Shown: positions 11,600 through 21,304 of the stretch, in pieces
How positions within the stretch are numbered: position 1 is the first letter of the stretch
Layout of the letters: each line of letters starts with the position of its first letter
Assembly (NCBI RefSeq): GCF_000003815.2
Contig: NC_049984.1
Span: forward strand, 15,159,929 to 15,223,928
From: Branchiostoma floridae
Lineage: Eukaryota > Chordata > Leptocardii > Amphioxiformes > Branchiostomatidae
Direction of reading: 5' to 3'
Length of the DNA stretch: 64,000 bases
Position numbers and translations under genes: made by a program
Notes under the pieces: generated by a model
What the model saw: the letters and a program-made list of their open reading frames with translations, nothing else
What the model was told of the DNA's origin: nothing
Database searches by the model: none

Positions 11600-11960
11600 A
11601 CAAACTTACCTCTGCCTGGGAGATGATACGTTGGACTTGCGATGCTTCATGTCCAAACTGTGCGGGATCTTGAGACGTAATAGCAGGATGTTTGACCTAG
11701 AGGTCCTGGGTTCGAATCTCTCGCTTGTTGATATGCTTCCGATCTTGTGCCCTTTGGAAAGGCGCTGGACACGACTTTCCTCACTTCAATCAGGTGAAAA
11801 TGAGTAGCTACTGCTGTCCCTTTGATAGGGTCTTAAATGGAGGTCCCGAGTTTGATTCGAGCAACACTTCATACACGTCAAAGAACCCACCACACTTCTC
11901 GAAAACAGTAGGTGTCCTTCCCGATGTGAGTGGATCAAACTTTACAGGTTGGTTTTCCGC
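11600..11960 (+). mobile_element. SINE-like repeat
   Basis: The left part has a tRNA-type B-box, GGTTCGAATCTC, at about 11710. The body carries TTGTGCCCTTTGGAAAGGC, ACGACTTTCCTCACTT and CAGGTGAAAATGAGTA in order. The same body words occur at 50130-50290, and the inverted tail occurs at 15720-15800. This is a dispersed family, most likely a tRNA-derived SINE. The exact ends are not defined. Confidence 0.6.
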
Positions 11961-12020
11961 GGCCGGTTGACATTTTGAAAATTTGACAGTACACCTGCTA
12001 TGTTAATCCGTCAAATAAAG

Positions 12021-12515
12021 TGATCAGTTTTCCTAATACGTTTTCTGTTGTCTCGTTCTAAGACCTGAGACAGCACATTACTTATACGCTCCTCCTTGAA
12101 GCCTTGAAGTGTCTCAATGTCATTCCTTTGACTAGTGTGGGAAATGTCAATTAAAAATAACTGAAATTGATCAGTTTTCGTATCCTGCTGTCTCGTTCCA
12201 TTTCACTGTTCTAAGACAGCAAATAAGTTAAGCTCCTACTTGAAGTATTCAAGTGTCGCAATGTCCATCGTGTGATATATCTCAATAAATAAATGAATAA
12301 ATGAAATTTATCAGTTTTTGTATTCTACTGTCTCGCTTCACTGTTCTAAGACAGCGAATCAATTTAAGTTCCCTCTTGCACTGTCTGTCTCAGTGTCAAT
12401 CCTTCCACTTCTGTAGCAAATCTTAATGAATAACTAAAATTGATCAGTTTTTCTATTCCACATTCTGCTATCTCGATTAATACAGCAACTTACTTCACGT
12501 TCCCTATTGCAGTGT
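12021..12515. repeat. Degenerate tandem repeat, four units of about 132-147 bp
   Basis: Units begin at 12021, 12168, 12309 and 12441, each with T[GA]TCAGTTTT, then TGTCTCG or TATCTCG, then an ACAGC word and a CAGTGTC-like end. The last unit runs a few bases into the 3' end of the GPCR frame (stop at 12504-12506), so the array may form its 3' UTR. Confidence 0.65.
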
Positions 12516-13946
12516 CGTATCATCACCGGTCATTGTTGCACTGGCTTGTACTTCTGAACCGATCTGCCATGCTATCTTCGGACGCGAAGGTGGTGTCTTC
12601 AAGGCGAACTGGTCCGTTGTGTGCCCTACTGTTGTCTCATCGGTCTTGGTGTCCAACATTGGTGATGTAGGGCCGTCTGGCGATTCTGGATACAAGTGCA
12701 GTTGTCCTGGAAGGGTTTCGGTCATATCCTCTACAGAACGTGGTTTTGGTTCAGCATGTACCTCTGCACGTACTGATAGCTGGTATGGTCGCTCGGAAGT
12801 GGTCTTACGGCCGCGATGGTCTGTACAAGGCGCTAGTCCCGGGCCCATGTCTGCCTGTGTTGTCTGCTTTTGTGCTTGGTCGAAAGGTATGTCTGCAGAG
12901 GCTTGAGCTTGCGTTGGTTCTGTGGTTGGCGCGCCTTGCTCAGGACCGGCGATAGCGGCCATCTCCATGTCACGATGCCGCTGTGCCGGTACCGCAGGTG
13001 GGGTGTTGGTGGGCAGTCCACACAGCTCCCTACAGGCTCGACGGAACTCTCGGAGCCGAAAGCTGTAGACGATGGGGTTGGCCATGGACGACACCGTCAG
13101 GAACATGAGGATGCTGACATGATCCGCGATCATCATGGCATATTGTGACCTCTGGTCCTTACTGATCACAGCTCGTGCCATAGCCGTCTGGAAAATGGCA
13201 GTGGTTAGACATATTGTCCAAGCAGTAGCGTGCGGCATCATCATTTTGAATGCCTTGGTCTGGAAGATCCACAAGTCCCGGTTCTCATCCCTTTCTTGCT
13301 GTCTCTTGGCTTCCTTGAAGACGCGATAGTAGAGCGTTGGGATGAAGACAGCGGCGAGTAAGACGACAAGGAAGTTAATGTTCCTAAAAATGGCTTACAA
13401 GGAGACACTGTTGGCAGGGTCAATCTCACACGGCAGGCCTTTCTTGGGCAGTCCGCTGAACGCCAGAGGCCCAAGTCCAAAGAGCAGAGAGTATGTCCTT
13501 GTAGCAAAGATGCCCACAATCACACGTTTTGTGGTGACTTTGTCATGGTAGTGTAGGGGATCACACACAAAGTAGTACAGATCCAAACCCATCATCAGGT
13601 ACGTACCGGCCATAGATGTCAGACACGGGGGCGCGACCAGCATTCTAGCCGAGCACCAGAGATGATCCCCGCCGACATCTTGCTGGAAAAGCGCGTAGAT
13701 ACGGAATGGAATCAAGCAACCCGTAAAGATGATGTCGTCTACCGCTAGATTACAGCGAAGGTAATTACCTGGCCGCTGTAGATATTCTTTCTTCCAAACC
13801 AAGAAAATGAGAAGCAGACTGCACCCTACCGACAATACCAGGCTGATGATGAGGTATGTTGTCTGAAGATCGCGAGATGTTGAGCCGAGAGATAAAATAT
13901 GTTTCGGATCATCTTTTTCTGACGGATCATCGGTTTCTTCCTCCAT
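12504..13946 (-). pseudogene. Class A (rhodopsin-like) GPCR with one in-frame stop
   Basis: One frame runs from ATG at 13946 to TGA at 12504-12506 with a single internal TAA at 13395-13397, in the same frame on both sides. Seven hydrophobic segments are visible. TM2 has LAVDD. TM3 starts after a cysteine (LWCSARML) and ends in DLYYFVCDPLHY, so the DRY arginine is replaced by leucine. ECL2 has a partner cysteine (LPCEID). TM5 begins just after the stop. TM7 has SSMANPIVYSFRLREFRRAC. The NPIVY-to-REFR region and PLHY loop look closest to adenosine and MECA-group receptors. TM6 lacks the CWxP motif. A tail of about 160 residues follows. The frame is otherwise clean, so this is either a young pseudogene, a nonsense allele or a sequencing error. 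Confidence 0.75.
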
Positions 13947-15018
13947 ATTGCTAGCAAAATAGCACGAAAATACGCCGCGTAAACTTGTTAAGAGTGTGCT
14001 CCTGTATTGTCAACTGAACAGGCAAACGAGGCAGCAGAAGAAGTACTGGCTAATAAAGACAGCCAAATTATTCAGGGATTGACGCGTGATGTATTGGCGA
14101 GAAAAAAAAATGTTGTTGACGACCTTTGTGTATGAAACTCTCTCTGACGTGGAGGATACTATGCGGGCGATTTTTACATTAAGTTCTTAATCACCGATCC
14201 TTTGTATCTACAGCCTCCGGTGTCGATTTTCGCCCAGAGATTCCACAAATGTGATCCGAGCTCTTGTTGTCACACACAAAGAAAGAAATTTGTAATAACC
14301 GCTATGATATTTCAATGATAACTTCGTTTTCATCAAGAAGAGGTCAGTGACTTCAACATCTATTAACAAATTCTTGTTATTCACTTCTGACGTGAAGTGG
14401 AGAATGCACCTACCAATGAAAGAAATCTGAAAGGTATAGACATAAAGTTTTCCATCAACAATAGTTTGATTATACTATAGAAAGTAAGTTTTATGCAGAC
14501 TCCAAATCTAATGCACATGGTGGGCACTGAAACAAGCTGGGAAAAATAAAAAAATAAAAGCATGCCAACATCATCAAATTAAGAGACCATGAACATATAA
14601 AGTGATAAAACAATATAAGTAAATGACACCGGTTCAAATATTGTATCCTTCAGCAGAGTAGATTTGGCATTTCTCTGGTTAAGAACCTCTACAGAAATCC
14701 ACCATATCTGCAAAACGGCAGCTTTTTTAATGAATTAAAAGTCATTGACTGCCAAGAAAGCGTGGCTTCACAACTGTCTTGGTCCAACAAAAACAAAACG
14801 GTTTTGCAGCCTGTACGATGTGGAAGTGTTTGTTGCCGAGTGTTTTCCAGCCTCAACTCGATGTCAGTGACTCAGCGCTCATGCAGCTGAACAAAAGTCA
14901 ATTCACTAGGCAAAACGTCTATTGCGTATCGTGTATAGATCTAGACCGGCAGTAGCATTGCCTCTTTCTTCACTAAATTCATGCTAATATAGTTTACCAG
15001 CACAGAGTGCTCCGAAGA
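13947..15018. other. Intergenic, no gene seen
   Basis: This is AT-rich sequence between the GPCR start and the first MITE of the next cluster. No supported coding or RNA feature. Confidence 0.5.
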
Positions 15019-15191
15019 TAATCTCCAAGCAGATCCTACAATGGCATAAGATAGTACCAAAATGGCCAAGTAGTGTAGTCAGCCAAGAGGTGTACATTTC
15101 CCCGGTAGCAAAACACACTCCTCAGCCGGCTTCGCATCTCTGCCAGCTTTTGATGCTATCTTATGCTACCGTAGGATCTGCTTGGAGATTA
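15019..15191. mobile_element. MITE with 9-bp target duplication (Mutator-like), copy 1
   Basis: Inverted termini start TAATCTCCAAGCAGATCCTA and extend imperfectly through GCATAAGATAG, about 45 bp on each side, in a 173-bp element. The flanks are CTCCGAAGA at 15010-15018 and CTCCGAAAA at 15192-15200, an 8-of-9 match and so a 9-bp target site duplication. The same termini occur at 61367-61477. Confidence 0.7.
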
Positions 15192-16022
15192 CTCCGAAAA
15201 CACAATCTTGCCGACTGGAAAAAAAAAGAACACAAGAGCAATGCGCAGGTATGTACAAATGCATACTTACTATTGCTACTTTAAGGCATACTGGATTTTT
15301 TCCATTCTGGGTGTGTTTGCCAGAGGGTTACAAATTTCTTCGTTTTTTTTAGATCAGTCGAAAATCAATGAGCTGATGTTATCCATAAGATTTACTTGCT
15401 GCGGCCTGATAATATGGCAGATGCAACAACCGCTATACACATGGAATATAATGGCAATCATTTCCACCGTATTGATAACGAGCCTGGCATATTTTTGCCT
15501 CCCCAAACTATGTGCACCTGTTTACTAGACGGTTAATTGGGAATTTGCAAACAATTTTGAAATCGTGTATGTGATTACATTGGTGTACATTCAATGTATT
15601 ATGATAGATATCATATTAATGAATTACATTAATGATATCATTAATGTAATTCATTAATATTATGCAGGTTGATAGATCTTTTTCTACAGACTTAATGCTA
15701 TTAATATAGTGGTTTTATCCACTCACATCGGGAAGGTCCCCTACTGTTTTCGAAGTGGTGGGTTCTTTTACGTGTCTGGGGTGTGGCTCTTCCGATATCG
15801 TGATAAATTGTAGCTTCACTTTTGAGAAACTCTATGTCGATGGTACGTCCACTAGTACGTAAAACATGAAAATGTACTTTTGCTCTCCATGATATGTCAC
15901 TCTAGATCTTGGACAGGAGTGGCATGCCCTCTAGCGTTTGCTTTGTGAACTGGACCATGTTGTCCAATTATTATATATCCACACTGACCCTCCAATCTAT
16001 CATTCCCTCTACAAATTTTTAA
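15192..16022. other. Intergenic with palindrome and inverted SINE tail
   Basis: A perfect 48-bp palindrome lies at 15613-15660, listed separately. At 15720-15800 the words CACATCGGGAAGG and GTGGGTTCTTTTACGTG are the inverted tail of the SINE-like family seen at 11600-11960. An open frame of about 106 codons at 15208-15528 has no recognisable domain and is not called. Confidence 0.45.
15613..15660. repeat. Perfect 48-bp palindrome
   Basis: The two 24-bp arms are exact inverted copies with no spacer, centred on GATATC at 15634-15639. It is composed of ATTAATG and GAATTACATT words. The first mismatch is just outside 15613-15660. Confidence 0.95.
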
Positions 16023-16574
16023 CCCTATTCAGACCGGGGGGGGGGGGGCTTTTGAGGCCCGCGCTACATTTTGTAACTTCGATGTCCTATAACGCCAGAA
16101 CGGCTTACGCTAGAGCCACCACATTTAGTGAGTTTTCCTAAAATATTGTTGGCAACAATTTTACGAAGTTTGACAAATTTTCCATTTTTTCTTGTTGCCA
16201 TGGCAACCGTTTGTTGACAGGCAGTTTTGCCAAAAATCACTATTTTTGGTTCTAACAATGTATTTTTCACATTTATTTGCTATATTACTGCGATTTTGTT
16301 ACATAAATAAAATATTATATTATTCAACATATCTTTCATAATTATATATGCATAAATTATGCTAATTTGATGACGTCATCAGCCCAAAATCCAAGATGGT
16401 GGACCGAATGGCCAGATCAAGAATAACAAGCTAATTATCTCTTAAAATTTGTAACTACCTGGTATTTTTTAATCAAAAACCATCTAAATGAATGAATTTA
16501 GTCTATTTCCCTCAAAAGCCCCCCCCCCCCCCCCCCGGTCCAGGGATGACCAAAAAAGCCCGGTCTGAATAGGG
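16023..16574. mobile_element. MITE with TTAA target site and poly-G/poly-C flanks
   Basis: The element is 552 bp and is flanked by TTAA on both sides (16019-16022 and 16575-16578). It has inverted termini CCCTATTCAGACCGGG and CCCGGTCTGAATAGGG. Inside the left terminus is a G run followed by CTTTTGAG; inside the right is CTCAAAAG followed by a C run, so the inverted symmetry extends inward. TTAA is used by piggyBac and Kolobok elements. No transposase is present. Confidence 0.85.
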
Positions 16575-17211
16575 TTAAGAGTCGGTTTTTGTTGTTCCTA
16601 ACAGATTTCAGAAAAAAATTGCCCTTCAAATATGCCGAAAAAAGCTCAACACACTGAAAGAATAACACTGTACCAATCGTCTTATTTCAGCTTCAGCAAA
16701 GCATACAGTTGATTACTTGACTTGTCATTACATTCCCCACAAAATTACATTCTTCACAAAATTGGTCTGGGTATCGGGCTATCTATTGAAAAACAAGAGC
16801 CCGTAGGACACAAACCTCCGCCAAGAAGTTGTAGTGTTTGCGGTATGGGCAAAAGTGTGTTATACACAAGCAGATAAGTTTCTTTGAAATATGTATACAT
16901 AATTTGTTTCCTTTTGCAACAAGGTCCATACCCGAAGAGCTATGTACCACTGAAAAATTATACAGATGAGAGCTTTATAATAATGTCCCTGCCCCAAGAG
17001 CCATGTAACACTGAAAAATAAACAAATGAGAGCTGACAAAATTAAAAGAAAAAAATGTTACCTGTGATTGGAGAGTAGTCAACCATCCCCCGACAGCGAG
17101 AGCTTGTAATGTGTAAGCAGGGAGGTTAAAATCAAGCTCCTTGGTGTAAGACACGCTGTCCATTATGGAGGTGAGAGGTGTTTAATGCTTGGAATCACAT
17201 TACAGATGAGG
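16575..17211. other. 5' flank of LRR receptor gene A
   Basis: From about 16580 the sequence is alignable with 30110-31280, 33540-34790 and 44720-45890, the upstream flanks of the other LRR gene copies. It is clearly more divergent from those than they are from each other. No exon is supported. Confidence 0.6.
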
Positions 17212-18529
17212 TAACGGACTATACTAACGGACTACCAGCATGGTTTCAGAGCAAAGCGATCAACAGAAACACAGCTTATTTTAACAGTCCACGACATAGC
17301 TGGGGCACTGAACAATAAAAGACAGGTGGATCTAGCAATACTTGATTTCACTAAAGCCTTCGACAAAGTCCCACATAGCAGACTCATAACAAAACTGGAG
17401 TACTATGGAATTCAAGGTTCTACATTAAACTGGTTAAGGGCTTTCCTGACGAATAGAGAGCAAACGGTAGTGGTAGAAGGGAAGGCCTCAGCTCCAGTTA
17501 AAGTAGCATCGGGAGTTCCACAAGGGACTGTTCTGGGACCATTGCTCTTCCTCTTGTACATAAACGACTTGCCAGACCATCTCGATTCAAGTGTGAGGTT
17601 ATTCGCCGATGATTGTCTGTTATACATAGAGGTATCTGCAAAGAATGACTCACAACTTCTTCAGAAAGATCTGAACACCCTGGAAGAATGGCAAAGGAAA
17701 TGGCTTATGCAGTTCAATCCTGATAAGTGCTATATCATGCACATAACGAACAAACGCACGCCAAATGTGTCCCCTTACCAGTTTTGTGGTCAGACGTTAG
17801 TAACCACAAAAAGCCACCCATACCTAGGTGTTACGTTAACAACTGGGCTGAAGTGGGGTGTCCATGTTAACAAAATAACAACCAAGGCTAAACAGACATT
17901 GGGAGTGATCAAACGTAACTTGTGGGCATGCCCAGCCAGCGTAAAATCACTTGCATACACGTCACTGGTAAGACCTAACCTTGAATATGCTGCAACAGTA
18001 TGGGATCCGTATACAAAGAAAGACAAAGATAAACTTGAAAGGGTACAGAACCAAGCTGCCCGATTCTGTACAAACAACTACAACAGGGATGCTAGTGTTA
18101 CCAAAATGAAAACAGATCTACAGTGGACATCACTTGAAGACAGAAGGAAAATGTCCAGACTTTGCATGATGTACAAAATGACCAATAAGCTGGTGGACGT
18201 ACCGACTGATAAGTATCTAATACCAGCTCAAAAAAGAACAAGAAACAGCCATGACTTCAAGTACCAGAGTTTCCAAGCTAGGATTGATGTGTTCAAAAAT
18301 TCGTATTTTCCCAGAACTATCGTAGATTGGAATTTGTTATCACCAAGTACAGTAGGGGCATCTTCTCTGAATAGTTTTAAAGAACGCTTGCAGTTAGATG
18401 TGCAAAAGTTAGGTGTGACGGATCGTTCAGTGTAATATAACCAGCTGCTGCCGCGCCGCGTGCCTGCGAAGCTGGTGTGTTACGCCGAATGGCGGTTATA
18501 CCGGCTATATAGATACAGATACAGATACA
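17212..18529 (+). mobile_element. 5'-truncated CR1/L2/Jockey-group LINE with reverse transcriptase
   Basis: The open frame continues from about 17215 to a stop ending at 18435. It starts in the middle of the reverse transcriptase domain (LTDYQHGF) and includes FTKAFDKVPHS, GVPQGTVLGPLLFLLYINDL and the FADD active-site motif (LFADDCLLY). It ends with the LEYAATVWDPY and QNQAARF region usual in the C-terminus of this group. The tail ends in three AGATAC repeats at about 18512-18529. The homologous upstream regions of copies B and C lack the element: GATGAGG before and AGGTGTCGG after correspond to one continuous ATGAGGTGTCGG there. A short GAGG overlap is the only candidate target duplication. 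Confidence 0.9.
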
Positions 18530-18955
18530 GAGGTGTCGGTCTGTAATGATACAGTTCCTCAAAATACGGCTACGGTACCCCAAATCGCCATGTTTTATTG
18601 GGATCTCAATTACTATCAACATAACTAAAATTTCAAAAAAAATCTATCAGAAAGGTCTTGAGTTATAGGTGCAAGCACATAAATCGAGAAAAAAAAACAG
18701 TACCCCTGATGGAAGTCACTGAGCGCCTTGAAGAAAGTAATAACAACAGCTATCTCGTCGGTCGCATTCTTTGTCAGTGCTCCAAATGCATAAAAACATA
18801 ACACCAGTCTGTTTGATAAATGCAGTGAACATACTAACGTCACTGCAGTCGGTGGTGCAACGCTTGTTTGATATAGAGAACTGTGTCCTTAGAACAGAAG
18901 AAAATATCTGAGAATCAAGTGCGCTGCTGCCGGTAAGTGACAAACAGTTTATCTG
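18530..18955. other. Immediate 5' flank of LRR receptor gene A
   Basis: This stretch is homologous to 31285-31650, 34780-35149 and 45880-46249. A GCCGGTAAGTGACAA word just before the start codon is kept in all copies and could be a splice donor of a 5' UTR exon, or simply conserved 5' UTR. Confidence 0.45.
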
Positions 18956-21304
18956 ATGCAAGGTTTGCGTACAGAGAAAGGGGATGTCTGTAAAATGTGG
19001 CGACGAAGTAGAACAATAGCCATATTGTTCTTGTTTCTCTTGTCAGTAGCCTGCGAGGCTACCTATACAAATGCCTCGCGTTTTCCTCAGTGTAAGAAAG
19101 CTGATTGGCGAGATTGTGTGCCTTTAATAGAGAGATCCGGGGCTGTTTCCTCGGGCACATGTGTCCTATGTGGGGCCCTGCATGAGGATATGACCTCTAG
19201 AAGCCCCTTCTCGTTTCTTTCTGGTGCTGATATTGTGGCAATAAGGGGATATCCTTTCCATGTCTTGTCGGCAAAGAAGCTCGCACCGCTGGATCATTCT
19301 GTGGTTGGTACTTTGGCTCTGATAGATGCAAATATCGCTGATGTGATGAACGGGACCTTCGCTGAGTTTTCCATCCTCCAACACCTGTCCCTAGATTCTA
19401 ACAGGTTGACAGATGTCAAGAAGAATTGGTTCACTGGCTTGAAGAATCTCTATGTGCTGATTTTGTCCAACAACAAGATCACACACATAGAGCCAGGGTT
19501 CTTCGTGCACTTACCTCGCCTACGTGTATTGGATCTAGAAAACAACATGTTACGGGTTGTAGACCCTGACTGGCTATTTGGACTCAAAGGTAGTATAACA
19601 CTGTACTTGAAGTCGAATGAAATCAAAAGCATTTCCCCGGCGTCATTCCAACATCTACAGCTGGCCTGGTTAGACCTGAGGAGCAATGATCTGTCATGTT
19701 TGGATGAAGATGTGCTTAGGGGACAGTCTTGGCTTTCAAGGCTGCATGTCAGCAGTGGTATGTTGTCATCTGCCCGTGGTGTTGTACATGCAAGACCACA
19801 CGGCGGAATGATGTGGAGCATAGATCGGATAGCCAGTGTATTCAGAGGGTCGGTAACAATGGTTGTTCGGGTACCGAAGTTCATATTTTGTGTCAAGTAC
19901 AATGCTCAGGAAGTCTCGTTTGGATGGAAGTTCGATTCATCGAATAATGTGGTTAGTAACGTCGACTTAGGAACGGTCATCCCTGGTATGTCATGTGGTG
20001 ATTATGAGAGTCCACTGAGTACGATCTCTATCCAAACCCCTGTAGTTGTCCTGGCTACTGATGGCTCATTGGCGGCACACAAACTGACCCAGAACACGCT
20101 TGATCAGTGCAGGCAGGTTTGGGAATACGGAGGTGGTGTTACGGTGGGCCTGGGGGGAGAGTCAGTCTTCCGAATGGTTTCAATTGCCACAGAAAATACA
20201 TCGTCTGCAGATGTTGCGATGTCATTTGTCGAGACAAAAGACACCAGCACACTCACCACCGAAGAACACACCGCAAACATAAACGCCACACATGAGAACA
20301 CAAGGAACATCACCTGCATTCTTCTCACTGGAGGCAAGCACACGAGATCGTTCTTCATTGTTTCCCCTGTTATACACCAGACCCACACAAAAGAAACCAC
20401 TTACAGAAGCACAACTGAACAATCCAGCAGCATGACACTCTACCCTGAAACTACAGAGAAAGACTACACATCTTCAAAAGCTAGGAAGTACTCTACACAG
20501 GCGAGTACCTCACCAGGACCAGATCGTGTGGTACCTGCAACACCACCTCATGTTCTTATCTTAGTTGTTCTCTCGGCAGTGGTCGGTCTGGTGGTGTCGT
20601 CAGTCTTGATATGGAAGTTGTGTTCCAAGGATGAGCGGGCCAGTGTCGATGCGCACGTTTGGACTATTCCTCCTGGCATTGCCTTCCCCGGGTTGCTGAG
20701 GTCTGCTTCCCTCCCTGCATGTTCAAACAAGTTGTCGTCGAATGAGTTAGCTTCCTGGAGGTCATTACCCACTGTTCTGCATCCCATCGAACCTACTTAC
20801 AGTGAGATTCCAGATAACATAGCTTCTGCTCAGAGACCCCTGCCTGGCCTCCCAAATGTATACTGGGAGATCCCGGACGATGCCATCTCAGCTTCCCTCC
20901 CAGTGCGCACTCCTTGGGATGCGGAATCGTGCAGGTCATTGCCAGCAGTTCTCCCGTCTAGCGAGCCCAACTACAGCCAGATCCCCGATCACTTGGCCGC
21001 AGCCCAGCGCCCTCTGCCTGCTTTTCCTAATCACGAACCTGTTGCACAGTGGCCTCTGCCTGCCCAACCACACACCTACAGTGAGATACCAGACGATGAG
21101 GATAGCGGACCCATCCTTTCTATGATGCTGCTGCCGAGTTTTTCATTCGTGTCGTCGGACAAAATCGACGTTTCCGTCAGACTAACGACATTACCTCCAG
21201 CAGACACCGGTCTGGAAGACCCATTGCTAGTTATGGATCGGCAGTACAGACGAAATCCGAGCATAGTCCCTTCTACAGAATGGCTCACGAGGTCCAAGGT
21301 ATAA
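18956..21304 (+). CDS. LRR transmembrane receptor, copy A (tail frameshifted)
   Basis: The ATG at 18956 aligns with start codons in copies B and C; a second ATG at 18995 (AAAATGT) is a better context and would also leave a signal peptide (RTIAILFLFLLSVACEA). Cysteine-rich N-cap at residues 46-72, about six leucine-rich repeats at 117-250, a cysteine-bearing region, a Thr/Ser-rich stalk with several N-x-S/T sites, a TM helix at about 532-555 and a Pro-rich cytoplasmic tail. The tail has YxxI motifs at Tyr615, 636, 673 and 708 and RPLPGLP (627-633) and RPLPAFP (685-691), close to the class I SH3 consensus. It looks like a cell-surface receptor that recruits SH2 and SH3 adaptors; the ligand is unknown. 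Relative to B and C one base is missing at about 21114, so the last 63 codons are read out of frame and the repeat tail is lost. Confidence 0.85.
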   Translation: MQGLRTEKGDVCKMWRRSRTIAILFLFLLSVACEATYTNASRFPQCKKADWRDCVPLIERSGAVSSGTCVLCGALHEDMTSRSPFSFLSGADIVAIRGYPFHVLSAKKLAPLDHSVVGTLALIDANIADVMNGTFAEFSILQHLSLDSNRLTDVKKNWFTGLKNLYVLILSNNKITHIEPGFFVHLPRLRVLDLENNMLRVVDPDWLFGLKGSITLYLKSNEIKSISPASFQHLQLAWLDLRSNDLSCLDEDVLRGQSWLSRLHVSSGMLSSARGVVHARPHGGMMWSIDRIASVFRGSVTMVVRVPKFIFCVKYNAQEVSFGWKFDSSNNVVSNVDLGTVIPGMSCGDYESPLSTISIQTPVVVLATDGSLAAHKLTQNTLDQCRQVWEYGGGVTVGLGGESVFRMVSIATENTSSADVAMSFVETKDTSTLTTEEHTANINATHENTRNITCILLTGGKHTRSFFIVSPVIHQTHTKETTYRSTTEQSSSMTLYPETTEKDYTSSKARKYSTQASTSPGPDRVVPATPPHVLILVVLSAVVGLVVSSVLIWKLCSKDERASVDAHVWTIPPGIAFPGLLRSASLPACSNKLSSNELASWRSLPTVLHPIEPTYSEIPDNIASAQRPLPGLPNVYWEIPDDAISASLPVRTPWDAESCRSLPAVLPSSEPNYSQIPDHLAAAQRPLPAFPNHEPVAQWPLPAQPHTYSEIPDDEDSGPILSMMLLPSFSFVSSDKIDVSVRLTTLPPADTGLEDPLLVMDRQYRRNPSIVPSTEWLTRSKV

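Noticed and set aside
11700-11730. tRNA gene suggested by GGTTCGAATCTC
   Set aside because: There is no foldable acceptor and anticodon arm around it; it is the B-box of a SINE-like repeat whose body recurs elsewhere.
15208-15528. 106-codon open frame with hydrophobic stretches
   Set aside because: AT-rich sequence, no family resemblance, no splice or conservation support, adjacent to MITEs.
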